Source: Cytobacillus oceanisediminis 2691 (GTDB lineage Bacteria > Bacillota > Bacilli > Bacillales > Cytobacillaceae). Taken from it: 64,000 nt of DNA. Position 1 is the stretch's first letter; the number at the start of each line of letters is the position of its first letter. The stretch is from the NCBI RefSeq assembly GCF_007678455.1, contig NZ_VEEP01000001.1:310001-374000 (forward strand), given 5' to 3'. A model generated the notes under the pieces. The model ran no database searches and was not told the DNA's origin. It saw only the letters and a program-made list of their open reading frames with translations. Shown in pieces: positions 26,223-34,902 of this stretch. Position numbers and translations under genes: made by a program.

Positions 26223-26777
26223 TTATAAATTAATATTTATTGTGACTGTAACTGGCTGCTGGTCCAATCCGATGAAATGCATCGTTTCAGATGAAGATGA
26301 ATGCTGAAGTCTTTTCTGGATAAGAGAAATGGCAACACCCTGGGAATAGGCATGGTAACCAAAGGTCTTTCTGAGAGTGGTCATTCCAACAGGTTCCATG
26401 ATCCCAGCCTCTTTTGCAGCTGCATTGATGATTCGATATGCTTGCTGTCTTGTTATAGGTTCTGAAGTTTTTCTTGATTTAAAAAGATAATCCGTACTAA
26501 TTAGGGAATTTTCATTTAAGTATCTTTTAAGAACCTTCCTAATTAATGCATTTAAATAGATAGGAGGATTGGTGTAATGAGGAATTGAAAGAAATTCTGC
26601 TATTTTTCCTTCTTCGTTGCAGACATCATGAACACGAAGGCTCAAAAGTTCCTGAAGCTTGATGCCGGTATTTATCCCCAGCAAAAAAAGACTGTAATCC
26701 CTGGTTGAATGTGCTTCTAGATATCTCTTCATTTGTTCAATCTGATTTTTTGATTTTATGGGGCTTACTGCATGCAT
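26223..26777 (-). CDS. Tyrosine recombinase-like protein lacking catalytic residues
   Basis: The 184-residue protein resembles the short tyrosine-type integrases common in Bacillaceae and has no separate core-binding domain. The fold landmarks are present but altered: box I reads NTGIKLQELLSL, with Lys where the first catalytic Arg is expected; box II reads TTLRKTFGYHAY, keeping the second Arg but with Thr for the preceding His; LQHSSSSETMHFIG has Phe where the nucleophilic Tyr is expected. So three of the expected catalytic residues are replaced. It is probably not an active recombinase and may keep a DNA-binding role. AAGGAGG precedes the ATG. No attachment site or mobile genes flank it. 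Confidence 0.8.
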   Translation of the reverse strand: MHAVSPIKSKNQIEQMKRYLEAHSTRDYSLFLLGINTGIKLQELLSLRVHDVCNEEGKIAEFLSIPHYTNPPIYLNALIRKVLKRYLNENSLISTDYLFKSRKTSEPITRQQAYRIINAAAKEAGIMEPVGMTTLRKTFGYHAYSQGVAISLIQKRLQHSSSSETMHFIGLDQQPVTVTININL

Positions 26778-26922
26778 TGTTCCACCTCCTTATGTAACTT
26801 AATTATACCCTATTTCAGGTTGTGTAACATATAAAATGCTTAAAAAGAGTTTTTTTTATTTAGCTTTTCCTAAATGGTATAATGAACAGAATCAAAAATT
26901 TGTCCTTAATCTGGAGGCAATT

Positions 26923-27393
26923 ATGCTGACTTTTGAACAAAAACTTTCAATTATTGAATCTTTTCCGGAACTGGAACGGAAAAATGTATCTTTGGGCCGT
27001 GTTAACTTCCATTATGAAGATAGCATCTATGACAAGAAAAATGTTGTATACCACTTACATCCAAATGGGAATGGGTTTGTCTATGGAGAATTTTTAGAGG
27101 GATATGACCTTGATCCTAAGGGCATGGTGAATATTCGCGAATTTACTGCGGAGGAGCTTAAATCGATCATTGAACTTTCAATTGAGTCCCTTTCACCTAA
27201 CAGTACCATTGAATCAGCCATCATAGAGGACAATGAGGAAGAACGCTGGGTGAATACAGAAAACCACACACTGATTCTTGTCCATGAAGATGATATGTGG
27301 AATGTGTATGCCGGACTGAATCTGGACGGTACCTTTCTTTCTTACAATGAAGCGAAACAATATTTAGAAGAAGAAGGATTCAGGAAAAGATAA
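26923..27393 (+). CDS. Hypothetical acidic protein, 156 residues
   Basis: I do not recognise a family. From ATG 26923, which has GGAGG 7 bases upstream, the product is acidic and soluble. It has two similar-looking strand-rich stretches (SLGRVNFHYEDSIYDKKNVV and LILVHEDDMWNVYAGLNLDG) and no Cys or membrane segment. An upstream in-frame ATG at 26836 adds 29 residues without a ribosome site and overlaps a TATAAT-like -10, so I leave it out. It stands alone, divergent from the recombinase-like gene. Confidence 0.65.
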   Translation: MLTFEQKLSIIESFPELERKNVSLGRVNFHYEDSIYDKKNVVYHLHPNGNGFVYGEFLEGYDLDPKGMVNIREFTAEELKSIIELSIESLSPNSTIESAIIEDNEEERWVNTENHTLILVHEDDMWNVYAGLNLDGTFLSYNEAKQYLEEEGFRKR

Positions 27394-27419
27394 AAAGGAT
27401 GCCCGCAGGCATCCTTTTT
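27392..27419. terminator. Bidirectional terminator
   Basis: AAAAAGGATGCC and GGCATCCTTTTT form a 12-bp stem with a CGCA loop between two convergent genes. Confidence 0.88.
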
Positions 27420-27453
27420 ACTTTTTATCATTCCAATAAGAATTAACAGAAGC

Positions 27454-29247
27454 TTATAATTTAAATCTGCCAGTCAACTTTTCTAACTCTAATGCTGTTT
27501 GTTGGAGCACTTTAGTTGTTTCATTCACATTTTCAGCTATTCTCAACTGGTCCTGTGTTGATTGGTCTGTCTGGCTTGTACCTGCGGCAATTTGCTGGGA
27601 TGCCTGTGAGACAGTATCGAGTGAGTTTGTGATTTGTTCGATTGCAATGACCTGCTGTTCAATCGCGGAAGCAATATTGCTCGAGTTATCTTCGATCTCC
27701 AATGTTGTTTCATATATTTCTTTCAGTGTATCTTTGGCGTGAATCGAAAGGTTTTTATTGAATTGAACAGCTTCTTTCGTCTTGATGATGTAATCTACTG
27801 CATTACGTGTATTTTGAACATTCTCATTAACAATGGAAATAATTGTTGAAGCTGACTTCGCACTCTCTTCAGCAAGTTTCCTGACTTCATTTGCGACCAC
27901 TGCAAAGCCTTTTCCATGTTCACCGGCCCTTGCAGCTTCTATAGCTGCGTTTAAAGCCAGCAGGTTTGTCTGGTCAGAAATTGTGTTGATGATTTTAACA
28001 AACTGGGTGATTTTGTCGGACTGTTTTTCAAGTTCTGTTATGATATCAGCCAGCTGATTGGTATTCTCATCAACTGCTTCCAGTCCCTCGAGCATTTCAT
28101 CAATTCTCTTCGTGCCTTCTCTGGAGGTCGCAGTTGAATTTTTGGCGATGTAGCTTGCCTGTTGTGCCGAGGCGTTGATTTCCTCGATTCCTGCATTGAT
28201 TTCTTCCAAAGTTGCCTGCATTTCCTCTATATTGGCATTCTGCTCCTGTGTGCTTGCAGCTGCCTGTTGGTTCGCTGCAGTCAATTCCCTGATGGCTTCT
28301 ACAGAACTTGAAGCTACCTTGGATAACCCCATAGTTTCAGTGGATACTTCCTTTGTACTGTCCTGAACCTGTGAAACCAAAGTACGGAGTGAAGCAGTCA
28401 TCTTATTGATGCTATCAGCCAGTGCGCCGATTTCATCCTTTGAACGGACCTTTATGTCATCCTGTGACAAATCGCCATTTGCAATATTTGATGTCAGGTT
28501 TTTTATTTTATCCAATGGCGTAATCAGTCTTGAAACCAGGAAATACATTGCTGCGCTTGAAAGAAGCAGGATTATGATGGACAGGATCCAAATTCCTGCA
28601 ACTTCACCATTGATCTTTTTATTTATTTGGGAAACATCAAACTCGACCCCGTATAATGCGATTGTTTTTCCACCCATGTCATTGATTGGGGCAAATCCGG
28701 TCATTTTTTCCCCAGTATCCGACTTATATATTTCAGTTGTCGTTCTTTTGTTTTCCTTAAAAGCCTCTACTGCGGCCCGGTCAAATGCTTTTCCGCCTGA
28801 ATATTGTGAACCATATGTGAGCTCATCCGTCATCATTGCAGAACTCATAGTCGGAATTATGAATTTGTCACCATCCATGGTGATTAAATAAAGATTATGT
28901 ATTAAAGGATTCTCCTTCAAAATTTGATCCATTTGTTTTTGCATTGAGGTGACACCAGGATTGTTTTTAGATGGATTGCTGATGATGGTCTGTGCTTTAC
29001 CGACTGAAACCTGATCCGACAACAAGCTTGAAAGCGTAGTGAGTTCGGCTTCCATTGAGTCGAAATTGCTGGACTTTATCGTATGCTGGGCATAGAAAGT
29101 TGTAGCCATTGCAAGGACAAGTATTGAAATGATACTTAAAGATACAATTTTCAGCTTTAAACTCATATTTCTGTTAAGCAGTTTTTTGCCTGGCTTTTTC
29201 TGTACTGCTGTCTTTTTGACAGAGTTCTGTCTTTTCTTAAAACGCAA
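27454..29247 (-). CDS. Methyl-accepting chemotaxis protein
   Basis: The 597-residue receptor has a basic N-terminus, a first membrane helix about residues 30-50, an extracellular sensor of about 165 residues (single-Cache-like, with [20 protein letters not shown] and [20 protein letters not shown]) and a second helix about 220-243. A HAMP domain follows ([21 protein letters not shown]), then a long cytoplasmic coiled coil with the conserved tip [20 protein letters not shown] and [20 protein letters not shown]. It signals to CheA. TTG 29247 has GAGGGAG 8 bases upstream; the GTG 9 bases earlier sits inside that site. A sigma-D-type promoter lies upstream. Confidence 0.92.
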   Translation of the reverse strand: MRFKKRQNSVKKTAVQKKPGKKLLNRNMSLKLKIVSLSIISILVLAMATTFYAQHTIKSSNFDSMEAELTTLSSLLSDQVSVGKAQTIISNPSKNNPGVTSMQKQMDQILKENPLIHNLYLITMDGDKFIIPTMSSAMMTDELTYGSQYSGGKAFDRAAVEAFKENKRTTTEIYKSDTGEKMTGFAPINDMGGKTIALYGVEFDVSQINKKINGEVAGIWILSIIILLLSSAAMYFLVSRLITPLDKIKNLTSNIANGDLSQDDIKVRSKDEIGALADSINKMTASLRTLVSQVQDSTKEVSTETMGLSKVASSSVEAIRELTAANQQAAASTQEQNANIEEMQATLEEINAGIEEINASAQQASYIAKNSTATSREGTKRIDEMLEGLEAVDENTNQLADIITELEKQSDKITQFVKIINTISDQTNLLALNAAIEAARAGEHGKGFAVVANEVRKLAEESAKSASTIISIVNENVQNTRNAVDYIIKTKEAVQFNKNLSIHAKDTLKEIYETTLEIEDNSSNIASAIEQQVIAIEQITNSLDTVSQASQQIAAGTSQTDQSTQDQLRIAENVNETTKVLQQTALELEKLTGRFKL

Positions 29248-29295
29248 TTTGTCCACTCCCTCTTTTCTACATAGACGAAAATATCGTTATTGTTA

Positions 29296-29322
29296 TTTTC
29301 GGCAAATTTCAAAATTTGTTAA
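29296..29322 (-). promoter_or_regulatory. Sigma-D-type promoter of the chemotaxis receptor gene
   Basis: On the minus strand, TTAA at 29322-29319 is followed after 15 bases by GCCGAAAA at 29303-29296. The consensus is TAAA-N15-GCCGATAT. Sigma-D drives motility and chemotaxis genes in Bacillus. The start codon is about 49 bases downstream. Confidence 0.7.
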
Positions 29323-29508
29323 GCAAAAAGTACTATTCTGTGAAATGTTTATTACATGTTTTCTATTGATTGCTGAATATGGAAATGTTCTCAGGGACCG
29401 AGACCCTATTCGACCCACCTGAAAAATTCATGTTTGTTAATATAAGCCTTGTAAATTGACTAATAACAGATGCTCCAATATATTTAAGTTAAGAGGATCA
29501 TCCTTTTT

Positions 29509-29624
29509 AAAGGGGAGTAGCTGTCACAATAAAGTCGTCATGCCGAGATGGAAATCTCCGGCTTTATTGGCAACATGACGTTGTTAGCAAGACCTTTACT
29601 GGAAACGGTAAAGGTCTTTTTCTA
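29509..29624 (+). ncRNA. yybP-ykoY manganese riboswitch
   Basis: The leader begins with AAAGGGGAGTAGC at 29509 and contains the second conserved block AGCAAGACCTTTA near 29586. They are separated by an internal stem (GTCGTCATG with CATGACG) around a GAGATGGAAATCTC hairpin. This is the conserved architecture of the Mn2+-sensing yybP-ykoY aptamer. The 3' end forms the terminator ACCTTTAC/GTAAAGGT with a T run, so it can switch transcription of the TerC-family gene that starts at 29702. Confidence 0.9.
29590..29623 (+). terminator. Riboswitch expression-platform terminator
   Basis: AGACCTTTAC and GTAAAGGTCTTTTT form a 10-bp stem overlapping the conserved GCAAGACCTT of the aptamer, as expected for Mn2+-controlled anti-termination. 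Confidence 0.8.
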
Positions 29625-29701
29625 TTTGATTCAGCCCTTTGCCATTTGAGGCAAGGGTTTTTATCGTTTGCCGCGGATGATTCGGAATGGAGGAGTAGAA
29701 A

Positions 29702-30484
29702 ATGGAATTTACTTTGTTGCTTGAGTATGGCTGGGTACTGCTTGTGCTTATATTTATGGAGGGGCTTTTAGCGGCGGATAATGCATTGGTGCTGGCGATC
29801 ATGGTGAAGCACCTTCCTGAAGATAAACGTAAAAAAGCCCTGTTTTATGGCCTCGCAGGAGCATTCGTATTTCGATTTACATCATTATTTGTTCTTTCTT
29901 TCATGGTTGATATATGGCAAGTTCAGGCTATTGGGGCATTGTATCTTTTGTTCATGTCATTAAGCCAAATTATTAAAAAACTGTTCCCTCATGAAAAAAT
30001 TAAGAAGGAAGTCAGGACCCAAAAAAGGGAAAACAAAAGCGGCTTTTGGATGACCGTACTGAAAGTGGAAGTAGCCGACATTGCCTTTGCCATCGATTCG
30101 ATTCTCGCAGCAGTTGCATTGGCAGTGGTGTTGCCAGAAACTCCAATCCCCGATATCGGCGGAATGGACGGTGGTCAATTTCTTGTCATATTTGCGGGCG
30201 GCATGATTGGAGTGATCATCATGAGATTCGCTGCGAATATGTTCGTCAATCTGCTTGAAAAAAGGCCAGGTCTTGAAATTGCTGCATTTGCAATCGTCGG
30301 CTGGGTTGGGGTGAAACTGGCAGTATTGACCTTATCTCATCCGGCACTGGGAGTAATCAATCAGGATTTCCCTCACTCGACATTATGGAAGGTGATTTTC
30401 TATGCTGTTCTAGGCGGGATAGCTGCTGCTGGATGGTTCCTATCCAATAGAAGGGTTGAAAAGACCTTTAAAAAGGCATCATAA
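29702..30484 (+). CDS. ykoY: TerC-family membrane protein (YkoY-like, probable Mn2+ exporter)
   Basis: The 260-residue protein has about seven to eight membrane helices and TerC-family motifs: FMEGLLAADNALVLAIMVKH near residues 19-38 and KVEVADIAFAIDSILAAVAL near 121-140. Both have acidic residues in the membrane that could carry a metal. The yybP-ykoY riboswitch directly upstream links it to manganese, and B. subtilis YkoY, regulated the same way, is implicated in Mn2+ efflux or delivery to exported enzymes. The ATG follows GGAGGAG. A CNNM-type metal-related gene follows 225 bases later. Confidence 0.88.
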   Translation: MEFTLLLEYGWVLLVLIFMEGLLAADNALVLAIMVKHLPEDKRKKALFYGLAGAFVFRFTSLFVLSFMVDIWQVQAIGALYLLFMSLSQIIKKLFPHEKIKKEVRTQKRENKSGFWMTVLKVEVADIAFAIDSILAAVALAVVLPETPIPDIGGMDGGQFLVIFAGGMIGVIIMRFAANMFVNLLEKRPGLEIAAFAIVGWVGVKLAVLTLSHPALGVINQDFPHSTLWKVIFYAVLGGIAAAGWFLSNRRVEKTFKKAS

Positions 30485-30672
30485 TCAAATATAACATCCA
30501 TCGGCAATTAGGGAATTGTTCAAGATTTGCTGATATATTGCGGTGCAATATCGAATACTAGGATTGTATTGATTCATGTTCTTTCTATATAATGCGTTAG
30601 TTGCTTAACATACGGGTATAATTTAAAAAATGATTTCATTTGGGTAATGAAATTTTGGAGGAAATGTTGGTT

Positions 30673-30702
30673 AGGAGGTGAATGCCTTACTAAATGTAAG
30701 GC
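30673..30702 (+). promoter_or_regulatory. Shine-Dalgarno and start codon bridged by a hairpin
   Basis: AGGAGGTG at 30673-30680 lies 29 bases before the TTG start at 30710, too far for normal initiation. Between them GCCTTAC (30684-30690) pairs with GTAAGGC (30696-30702) around a TAAAT loop. Folding this hairpin shortens the effective spacing to about 10 bases. A three-codon frame ATG-CCT-TAC-TAA begins at 30682, just after the ribosome site. Confidence 0.6.
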
Positions 30703-30709
30703 TTGCCCA

Positions 30710-32014
30710 TTGATTATTACGAACTTGCTGTTAGTTATCCTTTTGATTGCATTAACCGGCTTTTTCGTTGCGACAGAATTTGCGATTGTAAAAGTCAGGA
30801 GTTCAAGGATTGATCAACTGATTGCTGAAGGAAGGAAAGGTGCACAGTCTGCCAAACATGTGATCACGCATCTCGATGAATATCTGTCCGCCTGCCAGCT
30901 GGGGATTACGATTACAGCCCTTGGGCTTGGATGGTTAGGGGAACCGACAGTTGAAGCGCTGCTCCATCCCGTTTTTGAAAGCTTTCATCTAAATGCGTCA
31001 TTATCTGGTCTTTTATCGTTCGCAATCGCCTTTGCTTCGATTACCTTTTTGCATGTAGTAGTTGGGGAGCTTGCCCCAAAAACGGTTGCCATCCAAAAAG
31101 CAGAATCAATAACCATGGCATTTTCAAAGCCGATCATCTTGTTTTATAAAATTATGTACCCCTTCATCTGGGCGCTGAATGGATCTGCCAGGCTTCTGGT
31201 TGGATTATTTGGTTTAAAGTCAGCCTCAGAACATGAAATAGCCCTTTCAGAGGAAGAGCTTCGGATTCTTTTATCTGAGAGCTATGAAAGTGGAGAAATC
31301 AATCAGAATGAATTGAACTTTGTAAACAATATATTTGAATTTGATGAACGGATTGCCAAGGAAATCATGGTTCCGAGAACTGAGATTGTTACGTTTGACA
31401 TTTCTGATGATATTGAAAAAATTATCAATGTGATCCAGCAAGAAAAATATACTCGTTATCCCGTAATCGATGGTGAAAAGGATAATGTAGTAGGTATGAT
31501 CAACATCAAGGAGATACTCACAGCCAAACTGACACAAAAAGAGCTTCAAAAAGAATCGATTTTATCGTCATTTATTAAACCTGTCATCAGAGTGATCGAG
31601 ACAATACCTATCCATGATTTGCTCGTGAAGATGCAAAAAGAGCGCATCCACATGGCTATCTTGATTGATGAATATGGCGGCACATCAGGACTCGTGACCG
31701 TTGAAGACATACTGGAAGAAATCGTTGGTGACATCCGTGACGAATTTGATGTAGACGAAATTGCGGAAATTAGAAAAGTGAAAGAAGACCATTATCTTTT
31801 CAGCTCAAGAGTATTGATTGATGAGGTGAATGACCTACTAGGCATCCATATTTCCGAGGAAGATGTCGATACCATTGGCGGCTGGTTCATGACCAAGAAT
31901 ATTGACGCGATAATTGGAGATGAGATCGAGGAAGAGGGATATCTTTTCAAAATCATTGAAATTGATGAATACCATATTGCCTATTTAGAGGTGACAAAGT
32001 TAGAGGAGGAATGA
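30710..32014 (+). CDS. CNNM/CorC-type transmembrane protein (hemolysin C-like family)
   Basis: The 434-residue protein has an N-terminal CNNM (DUF21) membrane domain of about four helices ([19 protein letters not shown], then [20 protein letters not shown]). Next are a CBS pair about residues 200-320 ([20 protein letters not shown] and [20 protein letters not shown]) and a C-terminal transporter-associated domain ([20 protein letters not shown]). Relatives act in Mg2+ or Co2+ export. The TTG at 30710 matches the usual N-terminus of the family ([13 protein letters not shown]). The frame is open to an ATG at 30647, but that adds a Cys-rich stretch unlike the family. Confidence 0.85.
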   Translation: MIITNLLLVILLIALTGFFVATEFAIVKVRSSRIDQLIAEGRKGAQSAKHVITHLDEYLSACQLGITITALGLGWLGEPTVEALLHPVFESFHLNASLSGLLSFAIAFASITFLHVVVGELAPKTVAIQKAESITMAFSKPIILFYKIMYPFIWALNGSARLLVGLFGLKSASEHEIALSEEELRILLSESYESGEINQNELNFVNNIFEFDERIAKEIMVPRTEIVTFDISDDIEKIINVIQQEKYTRYPVIDGEKDNVVGMINIKEILTAKLTQKELQKESILSSFIKPVIRVIETIPIHDLLVKMQKERIHMAILIDEYGGTSGLVTVEDILEEIVGDIRDEFDVDEIAEIRKVKEDHYLFSSRVLIDEVNDLLGIHISEEDVDTIGGWFMTKNIDAIIGDEIEEEGYLFKIIEIDEYHIAYLEVTKLEEE

Positions 32015-32039
32015 AAACCGGTGTAATCCGGTTTTTTTC
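32014..32039 (+). terminator. Rho-independent terminator
   Basis: AAAACCGG and CCGGTTTTTTT form an 8-bp stem with a TGTAAT loop, directly at the stop of the CNNM gene. Confidence 0.85.
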
Positions 32040-32179
32040 TTTTTATTTAGTTGTGGCTCAGCGCTTGTCGTGGCTGTATGATGAGCTTGACACTTTTTGT
32101 TCCTGCAAACAGTCATCTCTTAGAAGATTCTTCTTCCCCTGCTTTTTCGGTGGTGGCTAATTTTGGTATGTTCTAAATT

Positions 32180-32206
32180 GTTTGAGGGGTTGGACGTGCA
32201 GGGTAA
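32180..32206 (+). promoter_or_regulatory. Sigma-B-type promoter of the ysnF-like gene
   Basis: GTTTGA at 32180-32185 is followed after 15 bases by GGGTAA at 32201-32206, close to the sigma-B consensus GTTTAA-N13-15-GGGWAW. The start codon is 56 bases downstream. The product is of a general stress type, which supports the call. Confidence 0.75.
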
Positions 32207-32261
32207 GAATACACTACCGGTGCAGCCGGATGTAACTCACATTGAATTGGAGGAATTTAAA

Positions 32262-33209
32262 ATGGCTAAAAAAGTAGTTGGAGTTTACGATAATCAAACA
32301 GAATTAATTGAAGCGATTGAAGAGTATAAAAACAATGGATATGCTGTTCAGGATTTTTCCATCATTGGGGACACAAATGACATTACCACTGCACTAGAAA
32401 GCAGGACAGGTGTAACGGCAGAAACTGTCGGAACAGATCATGATGATCATAAAGAAGGAGGATTCTGGCAGAGCCTGATGACTGCATTTGATGCTGACCG
32501 AAATCTCGGCGGCAATGAACCATCTATTTCAGACCGTCTTGTAGGGCTTGGATTGACAGATGACTTTGCAAGGGAATATGAAGCGGATGTACGAGCTGGC
32601 CGCATCATTCTATTAGCGGAAACCAATGCTTCCGGCCTTGATCTTGAAGACAAGGGCTATGCTACGGACACATCATTAACAGGAAATTATGAAGGTAGGG
32701 GCACATCAGTCACTGGAAATTATGAGGATGCGGACGAACAAACATTGAAATTAAGGGAAGAACAGCTGGATGTTTCCAAGGATCGCGTCCAGACAGGTGA
32801 AGTAGAGGTACACAAAGAAGTAGTTGAAGACCAGCAAAAGGTTAACATTCCAGTTTCCCGTGAGGAAGTATATATTGAAAGACGGGATGTGAATGAGGCC
32901 GCTTCTGGCACTGACGCTACAATTGAAGATGATGAAACAATCCGTGTACCGATCATGGAAGAAAAAGTAGAGGTTACGAAGAAACCTGTTGTTTCTGAAG
33001 AACTTGTCATCGGCAAGCGGGAAGTGACTGATACTGAACAGGTTGTCGAAAGTGTCAAGCGTGAGGAGGCTTATCTTGATGCTGATGACGACAGGATCGT
33101 GGATGATGCTGACCTGAACCGCAATAAGTTAAGAAACGATACTGATCTTAATCGCAATGAGTTAAGAAATGATACTGATTTGGATCGTGACGGTTACAAA
33201 AATCGATAA
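32262..33209 (+). CDS. ysnF: General stress protein with YflT-like and YsnF/AvaK (DUF2382) domains
   Basis: The 315-residue hydrophilic protein starts with a YflT-like (GSP17M) domain about residues 1-110 (KKVVGVYDNQTELIEAIEEY, YAVQDFSIIGD). A DUF2382 domain follows at about 165-275, with the repeating strands LREEQLDVSKDRVQTGEVEV and IPVSREEVYIERRDV. The tail has short repeats (NDTDLNRNELR twice, then NDTDLDRDGYKN), whose Asp spacing resembles calcium-binding loops. It probably protects cells under stress by an unknown mechanism. The ATG at 32262 follows TTGGAGG. An open frame 33 codons upstream overlaps the sigma-B-type promoter and is excluded. Confidence 0.82.
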   Translation: MAKKVVGVYDNQTELIEAIEEYKNNGYAVQDFSIIGDTNDITTALESRTGVTAETVGTDHDDHKEGGFWQSLMTAFDADRNLGGNEPSISDRLVGLGLTDDFAREYEADVRAGRIILLAETNASGLDLEDKGYATDTSLTGNYEGRGTSVTGNYEDADEQTLKLREEQLDVSKDRVQTGEVEVHKEVVEDQQKVNIPVSREEVYIERRDVNEAASGTDATIEDDETIRVPIMEEKVEVTKKPVVSEELVIGKREVTDTEQVVESVKREEAYLDADDDRIVDDADLNRNKLRNDTDLNRNELRNDTDLDRDGYKNR

Positions 33210-33222
33210 GAAGATAAAAAGG

Positions 33223-33249
33223 AAAAGACGCCTCAAGGGGCGTCTTTTC
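33223..33249 (+). terminator. Rho-independent terminator
   Basis: AAAAGACGCC and GGCGTCTTTT form a 10-bp stem with a short CAAGG-type loop. Confidence 0.88.
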
Positions 33250-33457
33250 TGCGTATTGAGGCGACTGACTGTACGCCACATCGTACATTTCCATAATGGA
33301 GTGTCAGTCGGCTTACACAATTCAGCTCATCGCTTGATTAATATATCATTTAAAAGCATAGGTTAGCAAGAGGAAATTTCAGGGAAGACACTTTAGGTTT
33401 CAGGTACAGTACCAAAGGGGTAAGAAAAAGGGAAAACAAACAGAGAAGGGAAACATC

Positions 33458-34168
33458 ATGAAAACCAATCGAATTCTAATAACACTAGTTGTTGTAATTG
33501 CACTGCTGGCAGCAGTCAGCGTTTATGGAAACACACAAGTAAAGGACGAGGATGAAAAGCTGGTAATTGCATTTGGCGACTCACTTACGTATGGGTATGG
33601 AGATGAAAAAGGATCAGGTTATATCGATACATTAAAAGTGAAATTAAATAACCAGAACAAAGAAGAATTCAACTTTGACAACGAAGCAATTTATGGCCTG
33701 GAATCATCAGGGATCCTTACCCAACTGTCTGATGTCGGGATAAGAGGGGAACTCGATGAAGCAGACTATTTTATTCTTTTTATTGGTACGAACGATTTGA
33801 TCAACAGCAACGGCGGAAACTTGAAAAACCTTAAGCACGAAGAAATTGCAATAGGTAAGGAAGACTATATGAAGAACCTGAATGCCATCATCAGCATTCT
33901 GACTGAACAAAATGAGCAAGCGCCAATCCTGCTGCTTGGACTTTATAACCCATATCCTGACAGCAAGGCAATAGAGACTGTGATTGATGACTGGAATAAT
34001 GGAATCAATAAAATGATAAAGGACGAAAAACGGATTGTTTACATTCCTACCAATGATTTGTTTAAAGGGAAAAACAAAAAACAATATTTCAGTGATTCCC
34101 TCCATTTAAATGATAAAGGGTACAAGCTGGTCTCTGATCGTATTTTAGAGAAATACCAGTTCGAATAG
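33458..34168 (+). CDS. SGNH/GDSL-type hydrolase, exported or membrane-anchored
   Basis: The 236-residue protein starts with a signal anchor or signal peptide (KTNRILITLVVVIALLAAVS). The SGNH fold follows: block I IAFGDSLTYG with the nucleophile Ser42, block III around FILFIGTNDLINS (Gly, Asn), and block V SLHLNDKGYKLV, with the catalytic Asp just before and His in HLND. These enzymes hydrolyse esters or acyl groups of lipids, sugars or cell-wall polymers. The substrate is unknown. AAGGGAAA precedes the ATG. The gene ends with its own terminator. Confidence 0.88.
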   Translation: MKTNRILITLVVVIALLAAVSVYGNTQVKDEDEKLVIAFGDSLTYGYGDEKGSGYIDTLKVKLNNQNKEEFNFDNEAIYGLESSGILTQLSDVGIRGELDEADYFILFIGTNDLINSNGGNLKNLKHEEIAIGKEDYMKNLNAIISILTEQNEQAPILLLGLYNPYPDSKAIETVIDDWNNGINKMIKDEKRIVYIPTNDLFKGKNKKQYFSDSLHLNDKGYKLVSDRILEKYQFE

Positions 34169-34177
34169 AATTGGCTG

Positions 34178-34205
34178 CCTGGCAAAGTAATTGCCAGGTT
34201 TTTTC
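34178..34205 (+). terminator. Rho-independent terminator
   Basis: CCTGGCA and TGCCAGG pair around AAGTAAT and are followed by TTTTTT. Confidence 0.85.
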
Positions 34206-34219
34206 AATTTATCTATCAA

Positions 34220-34246
34220 TGAAACCTGATGTCGTTCGAATTCGTA
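34220..34246 (+). promoter_or_regulatory. ECF-type (sigma-W/M-like) promoter candidate
   Basis: TGAAAC at 34220-34225 is followed after 17 bases by CGTA at 34243-34246. This resembles cell-envelope-stress ECF promoters, though sigma-W usually has 16 bases. An overlapping TATAAT lies just after it. It precedes a cell-wall peptidase gene, which fits. Confidence 0.55.
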
Positions 34247-34285
34247 ATATAATAGACTGAAAGACTTACTGAAAGGACTTTTGCC

Positions 34286-34852
34286 GTGAAAAAAAAGCTG
34301 TTTGGGAATGCATCCGTTACTTTCTTGCTGATTTTGGTGGTGCTCCTGCTATATTATCAGTTCCTGACCAGGCCGGAAATCAATGAAGACGTTCCCTTGC
34401 CAGTGGAACTCCATCCAGTTATCTTGGAGAATAAGGAGGCTCTGATTCAAAGAGCGTCTGATTTAGGAATCAGGGTCATTGTTACAGATGGATTCAGGAG
34501 TTTCCAGGAACAGGACTCTTTGTATGAAAAGGGCAGGACGGCAGACGGCCAAATTGTCACCCATGCAAAAGGCGGGGATTCTTATCATAATTTTGGACTC
34601 GCAATAGATTTTGCTTTATTGGATAAACAAGGTAAAGCCTTGTGGGATACTGCCTACGACGGGAATGGAAACGGAAAATCTGATTGGATGGAGGTAGTTG
34701 CCATTGCCAAGGACCTTGGATTTCAATGGGGTGGAGATTGGAAACATTTTAAAGATTATCCGCATTTGGAAATGCGCTTTGGACTGAAGATTGATGATTT
34801 GAAAAGAGGAAAGCGCCCTCCGGAAAAATCACTGACAGCATCACAAAAATAA
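34286..34852 (+). CDS. M15-family cell-wall peptidase (CwlK/VanY-like)
   Basis: The 188-residue protein has an N-terminal signal anchor (residues 8-25) and an M15 peptidase domain. Zinc-site motifs are RVIVTDGFRSFQEQDSLYEK near residues 60-79, GGDSYHNFGLAIDFAL near 99-114 (His and Asp ligands) and KHFKDYPHLEMRFG near 157-170 (catalytic Glu region and His). It is close in layout to CwlK, an L-alanyl-D-glutamate endopeptidase, and to VanY-type D,D-carboxypeptidases. It acts on peptidoglycan outside the membrane. The start is GTG, 8 bases after GAAAGGA. An ECF-like promoter precedes it. Confidence 0.88.
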   Translation: MKKKLFGNASVTFLLILVVLLLYYQFLTRPEINEDVPLPVELHPVILENKEALIQRASDLGIRVIVTDGFRSFQEQDSLYEKGRTADGQIVTHAKGGDSYHNFGLAIDFALLDKQGKALWDTAYDGNGNGKSDWMEVVAIAKDLGFQWGGDWKHFKDYPHLEMRFGLKIDDLKRGKRPPEKSLTASQK

Positions 34853-34854
34853 AC

Positions 34855-34898
34855 AAAGCATCGGGTACCGTTCACAGTGAACTGCTCCGATGCTTTTG
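34855..34898. terminator. Bidirectional terminator between convergent genes
   Basis: AAAGCATCGG and CCGATGCTTTTG form a 10-bp stem whose loop holds a smaller GTTCAC/GTGAAC stem. Confidence 0.82.
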
Positions 34899-34902
34899 TC
34901 TG

